54,587 bases of DNA from Bryobacterales bacterium (GCA_003163855.1 PLRJ01000091.1:1-54587), one strand, 5' to 3'. Positions 19,552 to 29,793 are shown, counted from the first letter of the stretch. Notes: generated by a model from the sequence alone, not told the origin. Program-made: numbers and translations.

Positions 19552-22500
19552 CTAGCGGATCACTTTTACGTCATTCGGCCGGGCCTCATCCATTTCCCAA
19601 AAAAACTTCCCATAAGGCTTCTCGCGCGGCCATACTTCATTCAGCGTGTCCGCCGCATAGAGTCTTCCGCCCTTCATCACATAAGCAATATTGGCGGTTT
19701 GATGAATATCTTCAAGTGGATTGCCATTCAATACCACCAAATCGGCGATCTTGCCAATCTCTAACGAACCGATGTCTTTATCGATGCCGATCATCTTTGC
19801 GCCGTCAAGGGTTGCCACTCGCAAAGCCTCTAACGGTTTCATCGCGCTGGCAACCATCCAGACCTCCCAATGATCGCCAATTCCATGCATTTGACCATGT
19901 GCGCCGATCGCACCATAACCTCCGGCCGCGATAATGTCCGCCATTCCCTGCGCCAGCATCGGGAATGTGTAATCGGTTGCCGGGCGTTCTTCTGTTCGCC
20001 TCGCATGCACCTCTAACTTTTGCCAGGGCAAGAAATGCTTCAGTTTTGCCGATTGCCAGAGCTCGTTGTTTTGTAAGAAGTAGCCGTCGTTCCACGGTCC
20101 GGGTCCGCCTACAATAAGCGTTGCGGAATAGTAGGCGCCGGCGCGTCCGAGGAATTCCGAAGCGTCCCGGTAAAGCGGCAAATTAGGAATCGAATGCTCC
20201 CATCCCGTCTGCCCGTCCATCACCATTGTCAAAATATAAAAGAGATCGCTGCCTTCGGCTGTCACCATCACGCCGCCTTCCTGGCGCGCAATTTCAGAGA
20301 TCCACTGGCGTTGGCGGCGCTCCGGCTGCAGATATTGTTTAATCGAGACGGCGCCGTATGATTTCAGGCGGCGAATCTCCTGCCGCGTCTGTTCTAGACT
20401 CTTGATCTCATTTTGATGCGGACCGTCGCCCGCATAAAGCGGGTCGCCCGTTGTGAATACGCGAGGCCCCACGATCTCTCCCGCCTCTACCATTTCAGCC
20501 TGCGGGAAAATATTTTGTGAAAATGAACCCGGATCAAGCGTCGTGGTAACGCCGTAAGCCAGAACAGCCGCCATTTCGTAGTCGTGCTGGGGAAGTATGC
20601 CGCTCGGATCTCGATGATTGTGAGTGTGCATGTCCACCAGACCTGGAATCACCGTTTTTCCGGACATGTCCACACGTTTTGCGCCTGCGGGAATCTCGAC
20701 GGATCTACTACGCCCCAGCGCCGTTATGCGGCCGTCGGTGATCACCATGTCGGCTTTCTCAATCACCAAGTCGCCGGCCATCGTGATAACACGCGCTCCG
20801 GTCAATGCGATCGCGCCTGAAACTTTTGCGCGCGGCACCTCAAGCTGGATCGATTGAACGCTGGTTTTGTGGGTTGCGATTTCGTAAACGAAAGATTTGT
20901 TAGCGCTGCCAAAACTGAGCGTAGTTCCATCCAGCCAACGCGGGAAATCGCCGCCGGTTTCTGAAACCGTGGTGACCGGCAACCCGGCACTTGCCTCCCG
21001 CCGGATGTCAACCGGTTTGCCGCCAACGGAAGGAAGCGGAGCTAGATAGATGTTGTCGCCTTCCTCAAAGGCGACCCAACGCCCGTCCGGCGAAGCCACC
21101 GCTTCGTCGGCAAACGCAAATGTCGCATGCACGCGCGGGTCTTCACCGTTTAGACGGACCGATCGCAGCTCAGTATGCGAGGCTTTTCCTTCCCCGGTAA
21201 TTTCCGGATAGAATACCCGGCCTTCTAATCCAATCGACGGCGACACAATAAAGCGGCGGTGTGGAATTCGCCCTCCCGGCGGATTGACGGCGACAATGCG
21301 TTTGACGGGACCACCGTTTGCCGGCACAAGGCAGAGATCGTACCAGGTATTATCAGTGAACATTTCGCCGCGCAGACTTGCACCTGAAGAACGCACCACT
21401 ACAATGCCGCTGCCATCGGCCGTCCAAACCGGATTTTGGTACTCCGCGGCCTCGCTCGTTAGCTGTTGAGGTGTGCCGCCGCCAGCCGGAATTTTGTAAA
21501 GTTGGCCGCGCGTTTCGTCTGTCCAACCTGTGAATGCGATACTCCGGCTGTCGGGCGACCAGGCTGGAGCGTATTCGTGAGAACTGAAGGAAGGCGTAGT
21601 CAATCGCCGCGGCGCGCCGTCCGGCAAATCCATGACATAGATCCTGCCCACCGCCTGAAACGCTAAATGCTTTCTATCTGGAGAAACGGTCTGCCAGCGC
21701 GCGAATTTCACGTTCAGCGGCTTGCTGTCGTCAATGCGGAAGGGTGCGTAAACCTGTTCGGAAATCGTTCGTGATACGCGGGCTCTAAAGGCAATGGTTT
21801 CGACGTTACCTGAAGAGACGTCTAGCTTCCGTAGCTTGCCGCCCTGCGCAATATAAAGCATCCGGCCGTCAGGTCCCCAACAATAGCCGGGGAGATAACC
21901 ACCAAAGCTGCTCGCATGCTCCAGCATGTCGCGATCCAGCGCATCAAGCACCAGACGTTCACGACCCGTTTCGAGATCGCGGATCCAAAGTGCCGCGCGC
22001 GGCCCCAACTGGCGGCCCTTATAAGAAATGGTTCCAGAGGCCAGACGGCGCACAAAAGCGAGATAGCGGCCGTCGGGAGAAATTCGCGGGCTAAATCCGC
22101 CGCCGGTGGAAAGCTTGGCGTCTCCTCCCGGGCCGCGCTCGGACCCGTCAGTAATTTTCAGGATCCCGCCGTTCTTTAAATCGAGACGGCGAAGCTGAAC
22201 TTTTCCGCGTGCCGGATCGGTAATACCATTCACATCAATCGAAAAATACAGATAACGCCCGTCGGCGCTGACCACCGGATCGTTCGCTCCCGGCAGCTCG
22301 GCGGACTTGGTGAGTTGCACTCCTTTGCCGCCGCTGGTGTGATACATCCAGATTTCTCGCGCGTTCTGCTCGTCTGTGGAGCTGCGCCGCGCAACCACAA
22401 AGTTCCCATCGGGGAGCCAGGCCGGAGTGGCAAGACGCAAATGCAGATTTTGTTCAATCACGTGCGGGTTGCTCCCATCGATGTCCATGACCCACAAATT

Positions 22501-22830
22501 GTTTTGGCCGCCGCGATCGGAGATGAACGCAATATGCTTGCCATCCGGCGAAACAGCAGGTTGAATGTTGAGGGCCACGCCCGTTTTCCCGGTAATGAGA
22601 CGAGCTTCACCGCCGCTGACGGGCACTGAATAAATTTCACCCAACAAATCGAAAAACAATGTCTTGCCATCGGGTGTCACGCTGACCGACATCCAGGTTC
22701 CTTCATCGGTTTCAAAATCGATCGCGCGCGTCTTCCCGTGAGCTTGGGTCACATCCCAATCCGCCCGTGGAGACGACTGCGCCTGTAGCGCGGAATAGAG
22801 GATCAGGTAAGCTAACAGAATTCGAATCAA
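19552..22830 (-). CDS. Exported beta-propeller (TolB/tricorn-like) amidohydrolase
   Basis: The 1092-residue protein has a signal peptide (ILLAYLILYSALQAQ), then a long N-terminal region with repeated TolB/PD40 blades (SPDGKHIAFISDRGG, SPDSRSIAFTGWTD, SPDGRYLAFVRRL and others) to about residue 660. A C-terminal amidohydrolase follows, with GLVDMHTHNHRDPSG, VSIKQYLQPERR, TGWEHSIPNLPL and GAIGAHGQMHG. Proteins of this architecture are common in acidobacteria and are thought to act on peptides or cyclic amides in the periplasm or outside the cell. It lies 28 bases downstream of the S9 peptidase gene on the same strand, suggesting joint peptide processing (inference). It is convergent with the hybrid kinase gene. 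Confidence 0.9.
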   Translation of the reverse strand: MIRILLAYLILYSALQAQSSPRADWDVTQAHGKTRAIDFETDEGTWMSVSVTPDGKTLFFDLLGEIYSVPVSGGEARLITGKTGVALNIQPAVSPDGKHIAFISDRGGQNNLWVMDIDGSNPHVIEQNLHLRLATPAWLPDGNFVVARRSSTDEQNAREIWMYHTSGGKGVQLTKSAELPGANDPVVSADGRYLYFSIDVNGITDPARGKVQLRRLDLKNGGILKITDGSERGPGGDAKLSTGGGFSPRISPDGRYLAFVRRLASGTISYKGRQLGPRAALWIRDLETGRERLVLDALDRDMLEHASSFGGYLPGYCWGPDGRMLYIAQGGKLRKLDVSSGNVETIAFRARVSRTISEQVYAPFRIDDSKPLNVKFARWQTVSPDRKHLAFQAVGRIYVMDLPDGAPRRLTTPSFSSHEYAPAWSPDSRSIAFTGWTDETRGQLYKIPAGGGTPQQLTSEAAEYQNPVWTADGSGIVVVRSSGASLRGEMFTDNTWYDLCLVPANGGPVKRIVAVNPPGGRIPHRRFIVSPSIGLEGRVFYPEITGEGKASHTELRSVRLNGEDPRVHATFAFADEAVASPDGRWVAFEEGDNIYLAPLPSVGGKPVDIRREASAGLPVTTVSETGGDFPRWLDGTTLSFGSANKSFVYEIATHKTSVQSIQLEVPRAKVSGAIALTGARVITMAGDLVIEKADMVITDGRITALGRSRSVEIPAGAKRVDMSGKTVIPGLVDMHTHNHRDPSGILPQHDYEMAAVLAYGVTTTLDPGSFSQNIFPQAEMVEAGEIVGPRVFTTGDPLYAGDGPHQNEIKSLEQTRQEIRRLKSYGAVSIKQYLQPERRQRQWISEIARQEGGVMVTAEGSDLFYILTMVMDGQTGWEHSIPNLPLYRDASEFLGRAGAYYSATLIVGGPGPWNDGYFLQNNELWQSAKLKHFLPWQKLEVHARRTEERPATDYTFPMLAQGMADIIAAGGYGAIGAHGQMHGIGDHWEVWMVASAMKPLEALRVATLDGAKMIGIDKDIGSLEIGKIADLVVLNGNPLEDIHQTANIAYVMKGGRLYAADTLNEVWPREKPYGKFFWEMDEARPNDVKVIR

Positions 22831-22858
22831 GGGCGCTCCGTCTAAAAAGTGATAATGA

Positions 22859-24811
22859 CTATTTGAATTGTTCAGAAAACCAGTCCGCCCAGTGGCGGTC
22901 TACATCGCGCGCGCGGTACGGGTCTGCTGGAACGTGGCCGGGTACTGGATAAAGACGCATTTTCACTTCTTGCCCGCGCTCTTGCAAAGCATGGAAGAGT
23001 TTGTAGGATTGAGTGACGGGGACTCGCATATCGCGCGTATCCGAAATCATAAGCAGCGGCGTCTTCATCTGGTCGACATACGTGATGGGCGACTGTTCCT
23101 TGATCAATGCAAGATCTTTTGGCGTACTGAGGGTGTCTGAGAACGCTCGTGTATATAACCGTAGATCGTTCAGATTGTAATCATCCGACAGGTCGATGAC
23201 CGCGGCCCCGGCCATCGCCGCCTTCCAGCCCTGATAATGGCCGATCAGCCACGTGGTCATGTAGCCGCCGTAAGACCATCCGGAGACTCCAATGCGGCTT
23301 ACGTCAACATAAGGTCTCTTCTTGATCTCGGCCAGGCCAAGCATAACGTCGCGGCCGGGGCCGGCTCCATGATCACGATAAACAGCCGAAAACAAGGCGT
23401 TTCCGGCGTTATCGCTTCCGCGGTAATTGGGCTCGAAAATGATCCATCCACGCGCCGCAAACATCTGCGAGCGCTCTGAGAAAGTTTCCCGCGATGAACC
23501 CCACGGCCCCCCGTGAATGTTGAGCAACAAGGGATATTTTTTCCCAGGATCGAAATCCGGCGGGAAAGTCAGCACGCCCGATAAAGGCAGGCCGTCATCG
23601 CTTTTCCACGATAGCCACTCCATCCGTCCCAGGTTCATCCTCGCAACTTCCGCGTGAAAATTGGTGAGGCGAACCGGCTCCGCTTGTTGGTTCTTCAACA
23701 CATACAATTCGGGGGGCCGGTTCGGCTCTGTCCCGACAAAAGCGGCTTGTCCGTCGCGCGTAAAGTCGAGTTCTCCCAGGCCCGAGATAGAAACCTTCCC
23801 AAGCTGCCACCGTTTTGTTGCGCCGTCCAGTCCGATACTCCATAAGGCGCTTCCGGCTCCGTCAGGCGCCGTGGCAATGAGGCTCTTCGAATCCACTGTC
23901 CACAATCCACGTGAGAGGTTGCGATCAATGGCCGCCGACACCCGTGTAAATTTGCCGCCGCTAGCAGCCAGGATCAGTAATTCTGATTGATTCTTTACCT
24001 GACCGTCAATCGGACAACTGACCAGGAGCCAACGCCCATCGGGCGAAAACGACGGCTGCGAACAATGCCGCTGTTGAAGCTCCGCGATAGGCACAGGTTG
24101 TACCGGTGTCGGTTGACCGCCGGCGGCTTCAATCGTCTCGATGGAACGCTTATCGGAATCCCGAGTGCCGGAAGAAGGTTGCGAGACAAAGACGATTCGC
24201 TCTCCCGCCGGAGACCACGCCAGGTTATTTCCGGAAACGGACCAGTGACCCGATGTCAGCCGGCGAGTTGTCCCTTCGCCCAGGCTCACAATCCATAAGT
24301 GCGAAGGCTGTGTCCCCGCTTGCATCAGATAGTCATTGGCTTCTACCTCGAAGGAGTCATTGTATTTTTCACGCGTGGGAGCCTCATCCGGCGAAATATA
24401 AGCCAGAGCCTTGCCATCAGGCCGCCAGGCAAAGGCCTGGACGCCGGTCGGCGCATGAGTGACTTGTTCCGCCTCGCCGCCCTCGGTCTCTAAGATAAAA
24501 ACTTGCGATTGACCGGAAACCTCAGCTAAGAATGCTAGACGATCTCCGGAGGGCGACCAACGCGGAAAGCGAGCGCTGTTTCGTTGATGGGTTACATTCC
24601 GCACGCGCCCTGTCGCAAGTTCTACTTGAACTAGCTCTGAATCCCATCGGTCATCTACATAGTTAGGCTGGCTCAGCACTAAGACCACGCTCTTGCCATC
24701 TGGCGAAATATGCGGATCGGTGAGTCTGTCGATCTTGGCGTAGTGCTCGATGTCGAACGTCTGTGCACCGGCGATTGCTGCTATTGCTAACAAGAGGCCG
24801 AACCGTTTCAT
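22859..24811 (-). CDS. Exported S9-family (prolyl oligopeptidase-type) serine peptidase
   Basis: The 650-residue protein begins with a signal peptide (FGLLLAIAAIAGAQ). An N-terminal beta-propeller with TolB-like blades (SPDGKSVVLVLSQPN, SPSGDRLAFLAEV) precedes a C-terminal alpha/beta hydrolase domain. The catalytic triad is visible: Ser in GVSGWSYGGYM, Asp in SDTRDMRVP and His in PVPGHVPAD, and the oxyanion region is NIHGGPWG. The order and spacing fit acylaminoacyl-peptidase or dipeptidyl-peptidase IV relatives. It is the first gene of a two-gene unit with the propeller-amidohydrolase 28 bases downstream. Both would work in the envelope. Confidence 0.93.
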   Translation of the reverse strand: MKRFGLLLAIAAIAGAQTFDIEHYAKIDRLTDPHISPDGKSVVLVLSQPNYVDDRWDSELVQVELATGRVRNVTHQRNSARFPRWSPSGDRLAFLAEVSGQSQVFILETEGGEAEQVTHAPTGVQAFAWRPDGKALAYISPDEAPTREKYNDSFEVEANDYLMQAGTQPSHLWIVSLGEGTTRRLTSGHWSVSGNNLAWSPAGERIVFVSQPSSGTRDSDKRSIETIEAAGGQPTPVQPVPIAELQQRHCSQPSFSPDGRWLLVSCPIDGQVKNQSELLILAASGGKFTRVSAAIDRNLSRGLWTVDSKSLIATAPDGAGSALWSIGLDGATKRWQLGKVSISGLGELDFTRDGQAAFVGTEPNRPPELYVLKNQQAEPVRLTNFHAEVARMNLGRMEWLSWKSDDGLPLSGVLTFPPDFDPGKKYPLLLNIHGGPWGSSRETFSERSQMFAARGWIIFEPNYRGSDNAGNALFSAVYRDHGAGPGRDVMLGLAEIKKRPYVDVSRIGVSGWSYGGYMTTWLIGHYQGWKAAMAGAAVIDLSDDYNLNDLRLYTRAFSDTLSTPKDLALIKEQSPITYVDQMKTPLLMISDTRDMRVPVTQSYKLFHALQERGQEVKMRLYPVPGHVPADPYRARDVDRHWADWFSEQFK

Positions 24812-25072
24812 AACGGTGAAGTGTAGCAGACAGAACGCCGCCGGAGTGAATCAATCAGCTGCTGCAGTCAGCCGCATGGACACACCACGAGGCGTTCAGT
24901 GAACCGCATCGATTCGACCTGCGCTGACTGACTGGCGTCAAGAAGGAGTCCGCCTTTGCATACTATTTTGCTCGCGGCGCACGGATTTCGTCCCGCATGC
25001 GCCCGGATCTGCAATTGAAGGCAGCGAGCTCCCCGGCCATGGATTTTACCCTGCTGGCAGGTCAAGATAGTG

Positions 25073-26668
25073 TTACCGCCAACCGGCGCCAGCGGTTGGA
25101 TCCAAAAACGGCAGATCGACTGTTATGGGAGCATGATCAGAAACCCCATCTGGCACAGCACCGTTAAGCTCTCGCATGGTCACCGGGAAATGCGGCGCAA
25201 ATTCATAGCTCATGCCCTCGCCGCTTGACTGCCGGATCAATGGCTTCACAAAAAACCAGTCCAGCTTATATCGCCCCACTAAGCCACCAAAGTCACGTTT
25301 CAGAATAAATGTCGGCTCAAACCCCTTCGCCGCGCGCTGGTTGCTGTTTGCCAGAGTTCTACTCCGATTGTGCAGGTTTCTTTCCGTTTCGCCGCGGAAG
25401 TCAAAAGTCCCCTGGTCTGTAAATCGAAATCGCTCGATATGCCGGAAGAGGATCGATTCCTTATTGCTGCCGACAACGGGAAGATGGACGGACGTCGGGT
25501 CCAGATAATTCTTGAAGTATTTTACCGGCGTTAAGGCCGCCAAGGGCAGAGCAGCGGGTGTTCCCCACTTTAATGCCTGCGTCACCCAAAACTCATAGTT
25601 CTTTAGGCGCAGAAGGATCTCACGGCGAATCGACGTCGGAGTGCCGTCAAATCCAGTTGTGTTTAAGTCGCCGGCCATGATTACCGGGTGCGTTATCTCC
25701 TTAATCTGAGAGAGCAGCGCATCCATTTGCCTGGCGCGACACTCCGGAGTGCATTTGTTTTCAAGATGCACATTGACCACGGTGGCCAAACCTTCCGGCA
25801 GGTCTGGGATTCGCACGTTGGCGACAAGGGCCATACGGCCACCTTGCCGCACCTCGCGTTCAATGCGCTCAAGAAACACTTGGTTTGCGGCGAGGCGCTT
25901 ACCTTTTTCCAGTGCCGAGATGGCAGCTTTCTCCGCTTTGTACCAGTCGTGGCAGACGGGAAGCCGGATGATCCTGGCGCTGTCAATCGGATATCGGCTA
26001 AGAATGGCGTTCCCGTGCAGGCCCAGATAGCGGGCCGGATCGGGCTGCAACTCCTGTTTCAGTTCTCCGGCGAGAATTGGATCGTCAATCTGGACCTTCT
26101 CGATTCCCAGGTCTTCCAGCCGGTCCACCTCAACGAACTCAACTCCAAATACATAGTTCATACCCAGAGCGTGTGCAAGTTCCCGGGCAATCTCGCGATA
26201 GTCGGTTCGTTTCATTCCCAGGTCTACTTCGTTGAGCACCACCACGTCAGAGTCGCGCAGCCGCCTCACTTGCTCCATTACTTGTGCCTGCCTGCGGGCG
26301 TCCAGGCTGCCACGCTGCAGGGCGCTTTGCAGGAAGCCATCAGGATCGGCGAAGGCGAGCTTTATGAGGTCGAGATTTATTCCTCGTGCAATGTTCCAGG
26401 AGGCAACACGAAGAACCGGCCCTATTCCTTCCACGGCAGGCCGATGGGGCTGGATGGCCGCCAAAGCGAATTTATTGTCCACGAATGGAGTTGTCAGAAG
26501 CCGTTCAAGTTTCGCGGCCAGCGGCGCTGCCGGTTCTTCGGTGTCCGACAGCTTTAACAGCTCATCGAAAGTCAGGAGATCGGGCCTATCTGCGGGATCG
26601 GGTCCTTGCAGCCTCGCAAGAAGCGACGGCACAACAAACCACAGAATCAAGAATACTTTTCCACTCAT
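25073..26668 (-). CDS. Endonuclease/exonuclease/phosphatase-fold protein
   Basis: The 531-residue protein has a hydrophobic N-terminus (VFLILWFVVPSLLA), probably a signal peptide. The EEP fold is recognised from ASWNIARG (Asn ligand), VVLNEVDLGM (Glu ligand), VNVHLENKC, IMAGDLNTTGFDGTP (catalytic Asp and Asn) and the closing SDHAPITVDL (Asp-His). Members cleave phosphodiesters or phosphomonoesters (DNase, sphingomyelinase and inositol phosphatase types); the substrate is not predictable. It is 8 bases downstream of the antiporter gene and probably the last gene of the operon that starts at 29.8 kb. Confidence 0.85.
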   Translation of the reverse strand: MSGKVFLILWFVVPSLLARLQGPDPADRPDLLTFDELLKLSDTEEPAAPLAAKLERLLTTPFVDNKFALAAIQPHRPAVEGIGPVLRVASWNIARGINLDLIKLAFADPDGFLQSALQRGSLDARRQAQVMEQVRRLRDSDVVVLNEVDLGMKRTDYREIARELAHALGMNYVFGVEFVEVDRLEDLGIEKVQIDDPILAGELKQELQPDPARYLGLHGNAILSRYPIDSARIIRLPVCHDWYKAEKAAISALEKGKRLAANQVFLERIEREVRQGGRMALVANVRIPDLPEGLATVVNVHLENKCTPECRARQMDALLSQIKEITHPVIMAGDLNTTGFDGTPTSIRREILLRLKNYEFWVTQALKWGTPAALPLAALTPVKYFKNYLDPTSVHLPVVGSNKESILFRHIERFRFTDQGTFDFRGETERNLHNRSRTLANSNQRAAKGFEPTFILKRDFGGLVGRYKLDWFFVKPLIRQSSGEGMSYEFAPHFPVTMRELNGAVPDGVSDHAPITVDLPFLDPTAGAGWR

Positions 26669-26676
26669 AGGTCACT

Positions 26677-28299
26677 CTAAATCTGGTGCTTCGTTGCAGC
26701 GACGAATCGAGCCTCACTCAGATCGAGCTCGTTCTCAATCTCGCGCAACGATTCGTCGGTGATCCGGCCCTCGTCTCGCATACATAAAGCGGCGTGGCGT
26801 TCAACCCCCAACAACGTGCGCGAGAGGTCCAGATACCGGAAGTGTTGCTCCGCATCGGTCCTGTTTTGTTCCTGGCTCACTCCACTTACGCTAGCGAGGC
26901 GCTGCTTGTAGTGCTGAGCCAAATCGTCGTATACCTGAACAAACTCCGATGAATCGCCCACACGCATATCCTCCAGACGTGCCTGCGCGGCTTCCAGCAC
27001 TAGCCTGCGCGCTTCCAGTGCTTCGCGTCTTGGGCCGGACTTTTCCGCAAGACCTAGCAGCCTCACAAGCGGAGAAAGTGTCAGCCCCTGCAACACAAGC
27101 GTCACGACAATAACGAAGAACGTCAAGAATATGATCAGGTCCCGATGCGGAAACGGCTTTCCATTGGCGATGGTGTCTGGAAGAGACATGGCAGCTGCCA
27201 GTGCAATCACTCCTCTCATTCCCGTCCAGCCGACCACAAACATCTGACCAAGTCCAGGACGCCTTTCATCCTGGTGAAGCAGCCGAGTACGGATGAAGTA
27301 AGCCAGATAGGCGCCAGGAAACGTCCAGAACATGCGCAGCAGGATAAGGAAGAGGCTGAATAAAACACCATACAAAATGAGGCGCCACGTGGTTACACCG
27401 CTCACGCCTGCAAGCACAGAGGGAAGCTGCAAGCCAATTAAGATGAAGACGAAACCATTCAGAGTGAACGTCAGCAGATCCCACACGGCGCGGGATTGAA
27501 GCCGCACCGAGGGAGAAAAGAATTGTGAACTCTTCCGGCCGAGATAGAGACCCGCAGCCACCACCGCAAGCACTCCCGATGCATGCACTGCCTCCGCCGT
27601 TAAATAGGCTGCATAAGAAACCAAAATGCTGAGGGCGATTTCAATGGGGCCGTCGTCAATCTGATTTTCCACCCATTCCACAATGCGCGCCAGTATCAGC
27701 CCGATTCCGACACCGCTGAAAGAAAGATAGGCCAGACGCAAAACCCCGGAACCAACGGTTGGAGTTTGACCGTTCACCACCATGATGATGGCGAACTCAA
27801 GCGACAGCAAGCCGGTCGCATCGTTCAGCAGGCTCTCACCTTCCAGCAGGTCTACGATACGCTTCGGCAACCCGATACGTTTTGCAATAGAGGTTGCTGC
27901 AATAGCGTCCGTCGTGCATACCGTGGCCCCCAAAACGCACCCGACACGCCAGTCAAAATCGGAGAAGAGCCAGGGACCGGCAACGGCGACGCATACTACC
28001 GTGAAACCGGCCAATCCAAACGCCAGCATCCCGATACTAACGAAGTTGTGCGAGAAATCGCGCCAGGACGTCACCGATGCAGCGGCATACAACAAGGGAG
28101 GCAGCACGACGAGGAAAATCAAGTCCGGTTCCAAAGTGATTCTGGGTATTCCCGGCACGAAGCCGATGATCAAACCCGCGATCACCAGGACGATCGGATA
28201 CGGTGTCTTAAACCGCCGGGCAAGCGCAGAGAACGCCGCAACGAACAACAGCAGGAGGAGAACAATCAGCTGTGCACCGTGAATGTTCGCCGTCGACAT
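26677..28299 (-). CDS. Na+/H+ antiporter, CPA1 family
   Basis: I chose the ATG at 28299 (540 residues, MSTANIHGAQ) because it follows a strong GGAAGGAG site and leads straight into the first helix; the longer frame to 28383 would overlap the upstream regulator. About twelve membrane helices are visible, with CPA1 signatures such as LVIAGLIIGFVPGIP, LPPLLYAAA, GATVCTTDAIAATSIAK (the ion-binding Asp region), LLEGESLLNDATGL and GWTGMRGVIALAAA. The last 120 residues form a charged helical cytosolic tail. It exchanges cytosolic Na+ or K+ for H+ (or the reverse) in pH and salt balance. It is 31 bases downstream of the sigma-54 activator gene. Confidence 0.93.
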   Translation of the reverse strand: MSTANIHGAQLIVLLLLLFVAAFSALARRFKTPYPIVLVIAGLIIGFVPGIPRITLEPDLIFLVVLPPLLYAAASVTSWRDFSHNFVSIGMLAFGLAGFTVVCVAVAGPWLFSDFDWRVGCVLGATVCTTDAIAATSIAKRIGLPKRIVDLLEGESLLNDATGLLSLEFAIIMVVNGQTPTVGSGVLRLAYLSFSGVGIGLILARIVEWVENQIDDGPIEIALSILVSYAAYLTAEAVHASGVLAVVAAGLYLGRKSSQFFSPSVRLQSRAVWDLLTFTLNGFVFILIGLQLPSVLAGVSGVTTWRLILYGVLFSLFLILLRMFWTFPGAYLAYFIRTRLLHQDERRPGLGQMFVVGWTGMRGVIALAAAMSLPDTIANGKPFPHRDLIIFLTFFVIVVTLVLQGLTLSPLVRLLGLAEKSGPRREALEARRLVLEAAQARLEDMRVGDSSEFVQVYDDLAQHYKQRLASVSGVSQEQNRTDAEQHFRYLDLSRTLLGVERHAALCMRDEGRITDESLREIENELDLSEARFVAATKHQI

Positions 28300-28330
28300 C
28301 GATACTCCTTCCTGGATTTCCCGGCCTTTT

Positions 28331-29434
28331 TCATGCTGATGTGAAAGCCTGATGCCGGCCCGTGCTTCTTTCCCGCAAATCATCCGCTGCGGATTCGATG
28401 CCGAGCCGCCGCATTTTAGAAAGCAGGGTCGTGCGCGCGATTCCCAGGCGTGCTGCCGCTCCGTATTTCCCTCCGACGACCCACTTCGTGTCGTTCAGGA
28501 CTTGAAGGATATGGGCGCGTGTAGCATCTTCAAGGGTCTTGCCTTCGCGAGGAAGGCCGCCTCTCTGACGCTGAAGCTGGACTGCCGGCATTTCAAATAC
28601 CGGGCCGCGAGAGACAATCACGCCGTGCTCAATAAAATTTTGAAGCTCGCGCACATTGCCCGGCCATTCATAAGCGAGCATGGCGTCCATAGTCTCTGCC
28701 GGGATATCATTCACCACCTTGTTCATCCGCTCGGCAAACTTAGCAAGGAAACGTTGAGCCAACAGGGGAATATCGTCTGCCCGGTCGCGCAGGGGCGGTA
28801 GAGAAATCGGGAATACGCTTAGACGATAGAACAAATCGGCACGAAACTCTTTTTGCTCCACCATCCGCCACAGATCGCGATTTGTTGCCGCTACCACGCG
28901 AACGTTCACACGAGAGGTTCGCGTGCTGCCCAGGCGCTCAAACGTCTGCTCCTGCAAAACACGAAGTAATTTCGCCTGAAGATCCAAGGGCATGTCGCCA
29001 ATCTCGTCCAGGAAGAGTGTGCCCCCATTCGCCATTTCGAAGCGGCCAATGCGCTGCGTCATCGCCCCTGTAAATGCGCCGCGCTCATGGCCGAACAGTT
29101 CACTTTCCAGCAAGCCGCCAGGGATGGCCGCGCAGTTTAATGTCACAAGCGCAGAATTCTGCCGGCGGCTCAGACGGTGGATCGCTTGCGCGAAGAGTTC
29201 CTTCCCGGTTCCGGTCTCCCCCTGAATCAGAACTGTCGAATCGGTGGGCGCCACAACGTTTATCTGGTCCAGCACTGATCTGATGGCTCGGCTGCTGCCA
29301 ACAATTTCATGCTGCCCATGTTCAGGCTGACCCGTTCTTGCCGTGGGAAATGGCCGTAAGTCATGCCGCTTGTCAATCCAACCCGTTGCACCTGACAGCG
29401 CGCTATCCGCGGTAATGGTAGAAGCATTTAGCAT
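28331..29434 (-). CDS. Sigma-54-dependent transcriptional activator without sensor domain
   Basis: The 367-residue protein is a bacterial enhancer-binding protein. The AAA+ domain has Walker A GETGTGKE (residues 72-79), the sigma-54 contact loop GAFTGA (119-124), and Walker B in GGTLFLDEIGD (137-147) with its arginine-rich sensor region. A Fis-type helix-turn-helix closes it (YGAAARLGIARTTLLSKMRRLGI, about 325-347). Only about 45 residues precede the AAA+ domain, so there is no receiver, GAF or PAS input, as in PspF. Its start overlaps the small upstream gene by 7 bases, and that gene is a candidate for its control. Five sigma-54-type promoters at 32.5-41 kb are its likely targets. Confidence 0.93.
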   Translation of the reverse strand: MLNASTITADSALSGATGWIDKRHDLRPFPTARTGQPEHGQHEIVGSSRAIRSVLDQINVVAPTDSTVLIQGETGTGKELFAQAIHRLSRRQNSALVTLNCAAIPGGLLESELFGHERGAFTGAMTQRIGRFEMANGGTLFLDEIGDMPLDLQAKLLRVLQEQTFERLGSTRTSRVNVRVVAATNRDLWRMVEQKEFRADLFYRLSVFPISLPPLRDRADDIPLLAQRFLAKFAERMNKVVNDIPAETMDAMLAYEWPGNVRELQNFIEHGVIVSRGPVFEMPAVQLQRQRGGLPREGKTLEDATRAHILQVLNDTKWVVGGKYGAAARLGIARTTLLSKMRRLGIESAADDLRERSTGRHQAFTSA

Positions 29435-29793
29435 CGTTTTGCTCCTGTAGAGGTGAAACCCTGGTTACTCAGTTCTGACCGCTCTTGCAAGAAGGTCTGC
29501 AGCGTTAAGTCATCCGCCAATTGAGCTAAGGTCTGAATTGTTATCTGGCGGAAGGCCTTGGCATTGTTGCTGCCCATCCAGTCTGTCGTTTCAAGGCGTC
29601 GTATCCAAAGATCCGCCGCTCTCTGGACCTTGTCGGTTCCAAACACTTCCTTTACCGCGAACAGAAATGCCCCGAGTTCTCTCAACGCCGCGTTGGCAAT
29701 TTGCGTTGCATTCAGTGTTGTTCTGGTTAGCACAGTGATGTCGCCTATCTGACAGCTGAGGCGATGGTATGAGTGACTGTCGGCAGTCGTCAT
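29428..29793 (-). CDS. Small protein of unknown function, coupled to the sigma-54 activator
   Basis: The 121-residue product has no signal peptide or membrane segment and reads as mostly helical (LNATQIANAALRELGAFLFA, AFRQITIQTLAQLADDL). I recognise no family. A strong GGGAAGGG site precedes the ATG, and the stop overlaps the activator start in ATGCTAA, so the two are translated together. Because the activator has no sensor domain, this protein could be its partner or inhibitor, as PspA is for PspF, but nothing in its sequence resembles PspA. It is the first gene of a unit that runs on through activator, antiporter and EEP protein. Confidence 0.7.
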   Translation of the reverse strand: MTTADSHSYHRLSCQIGDITVLTRTTLNATQIANAALRELGAFLFAVKEVFGTDKVQRAADLWIRRLETTDWMGSNNAKAFRQITIQTLAQLADDLTLQTFLQERSELSNQGFTSTGAKRC

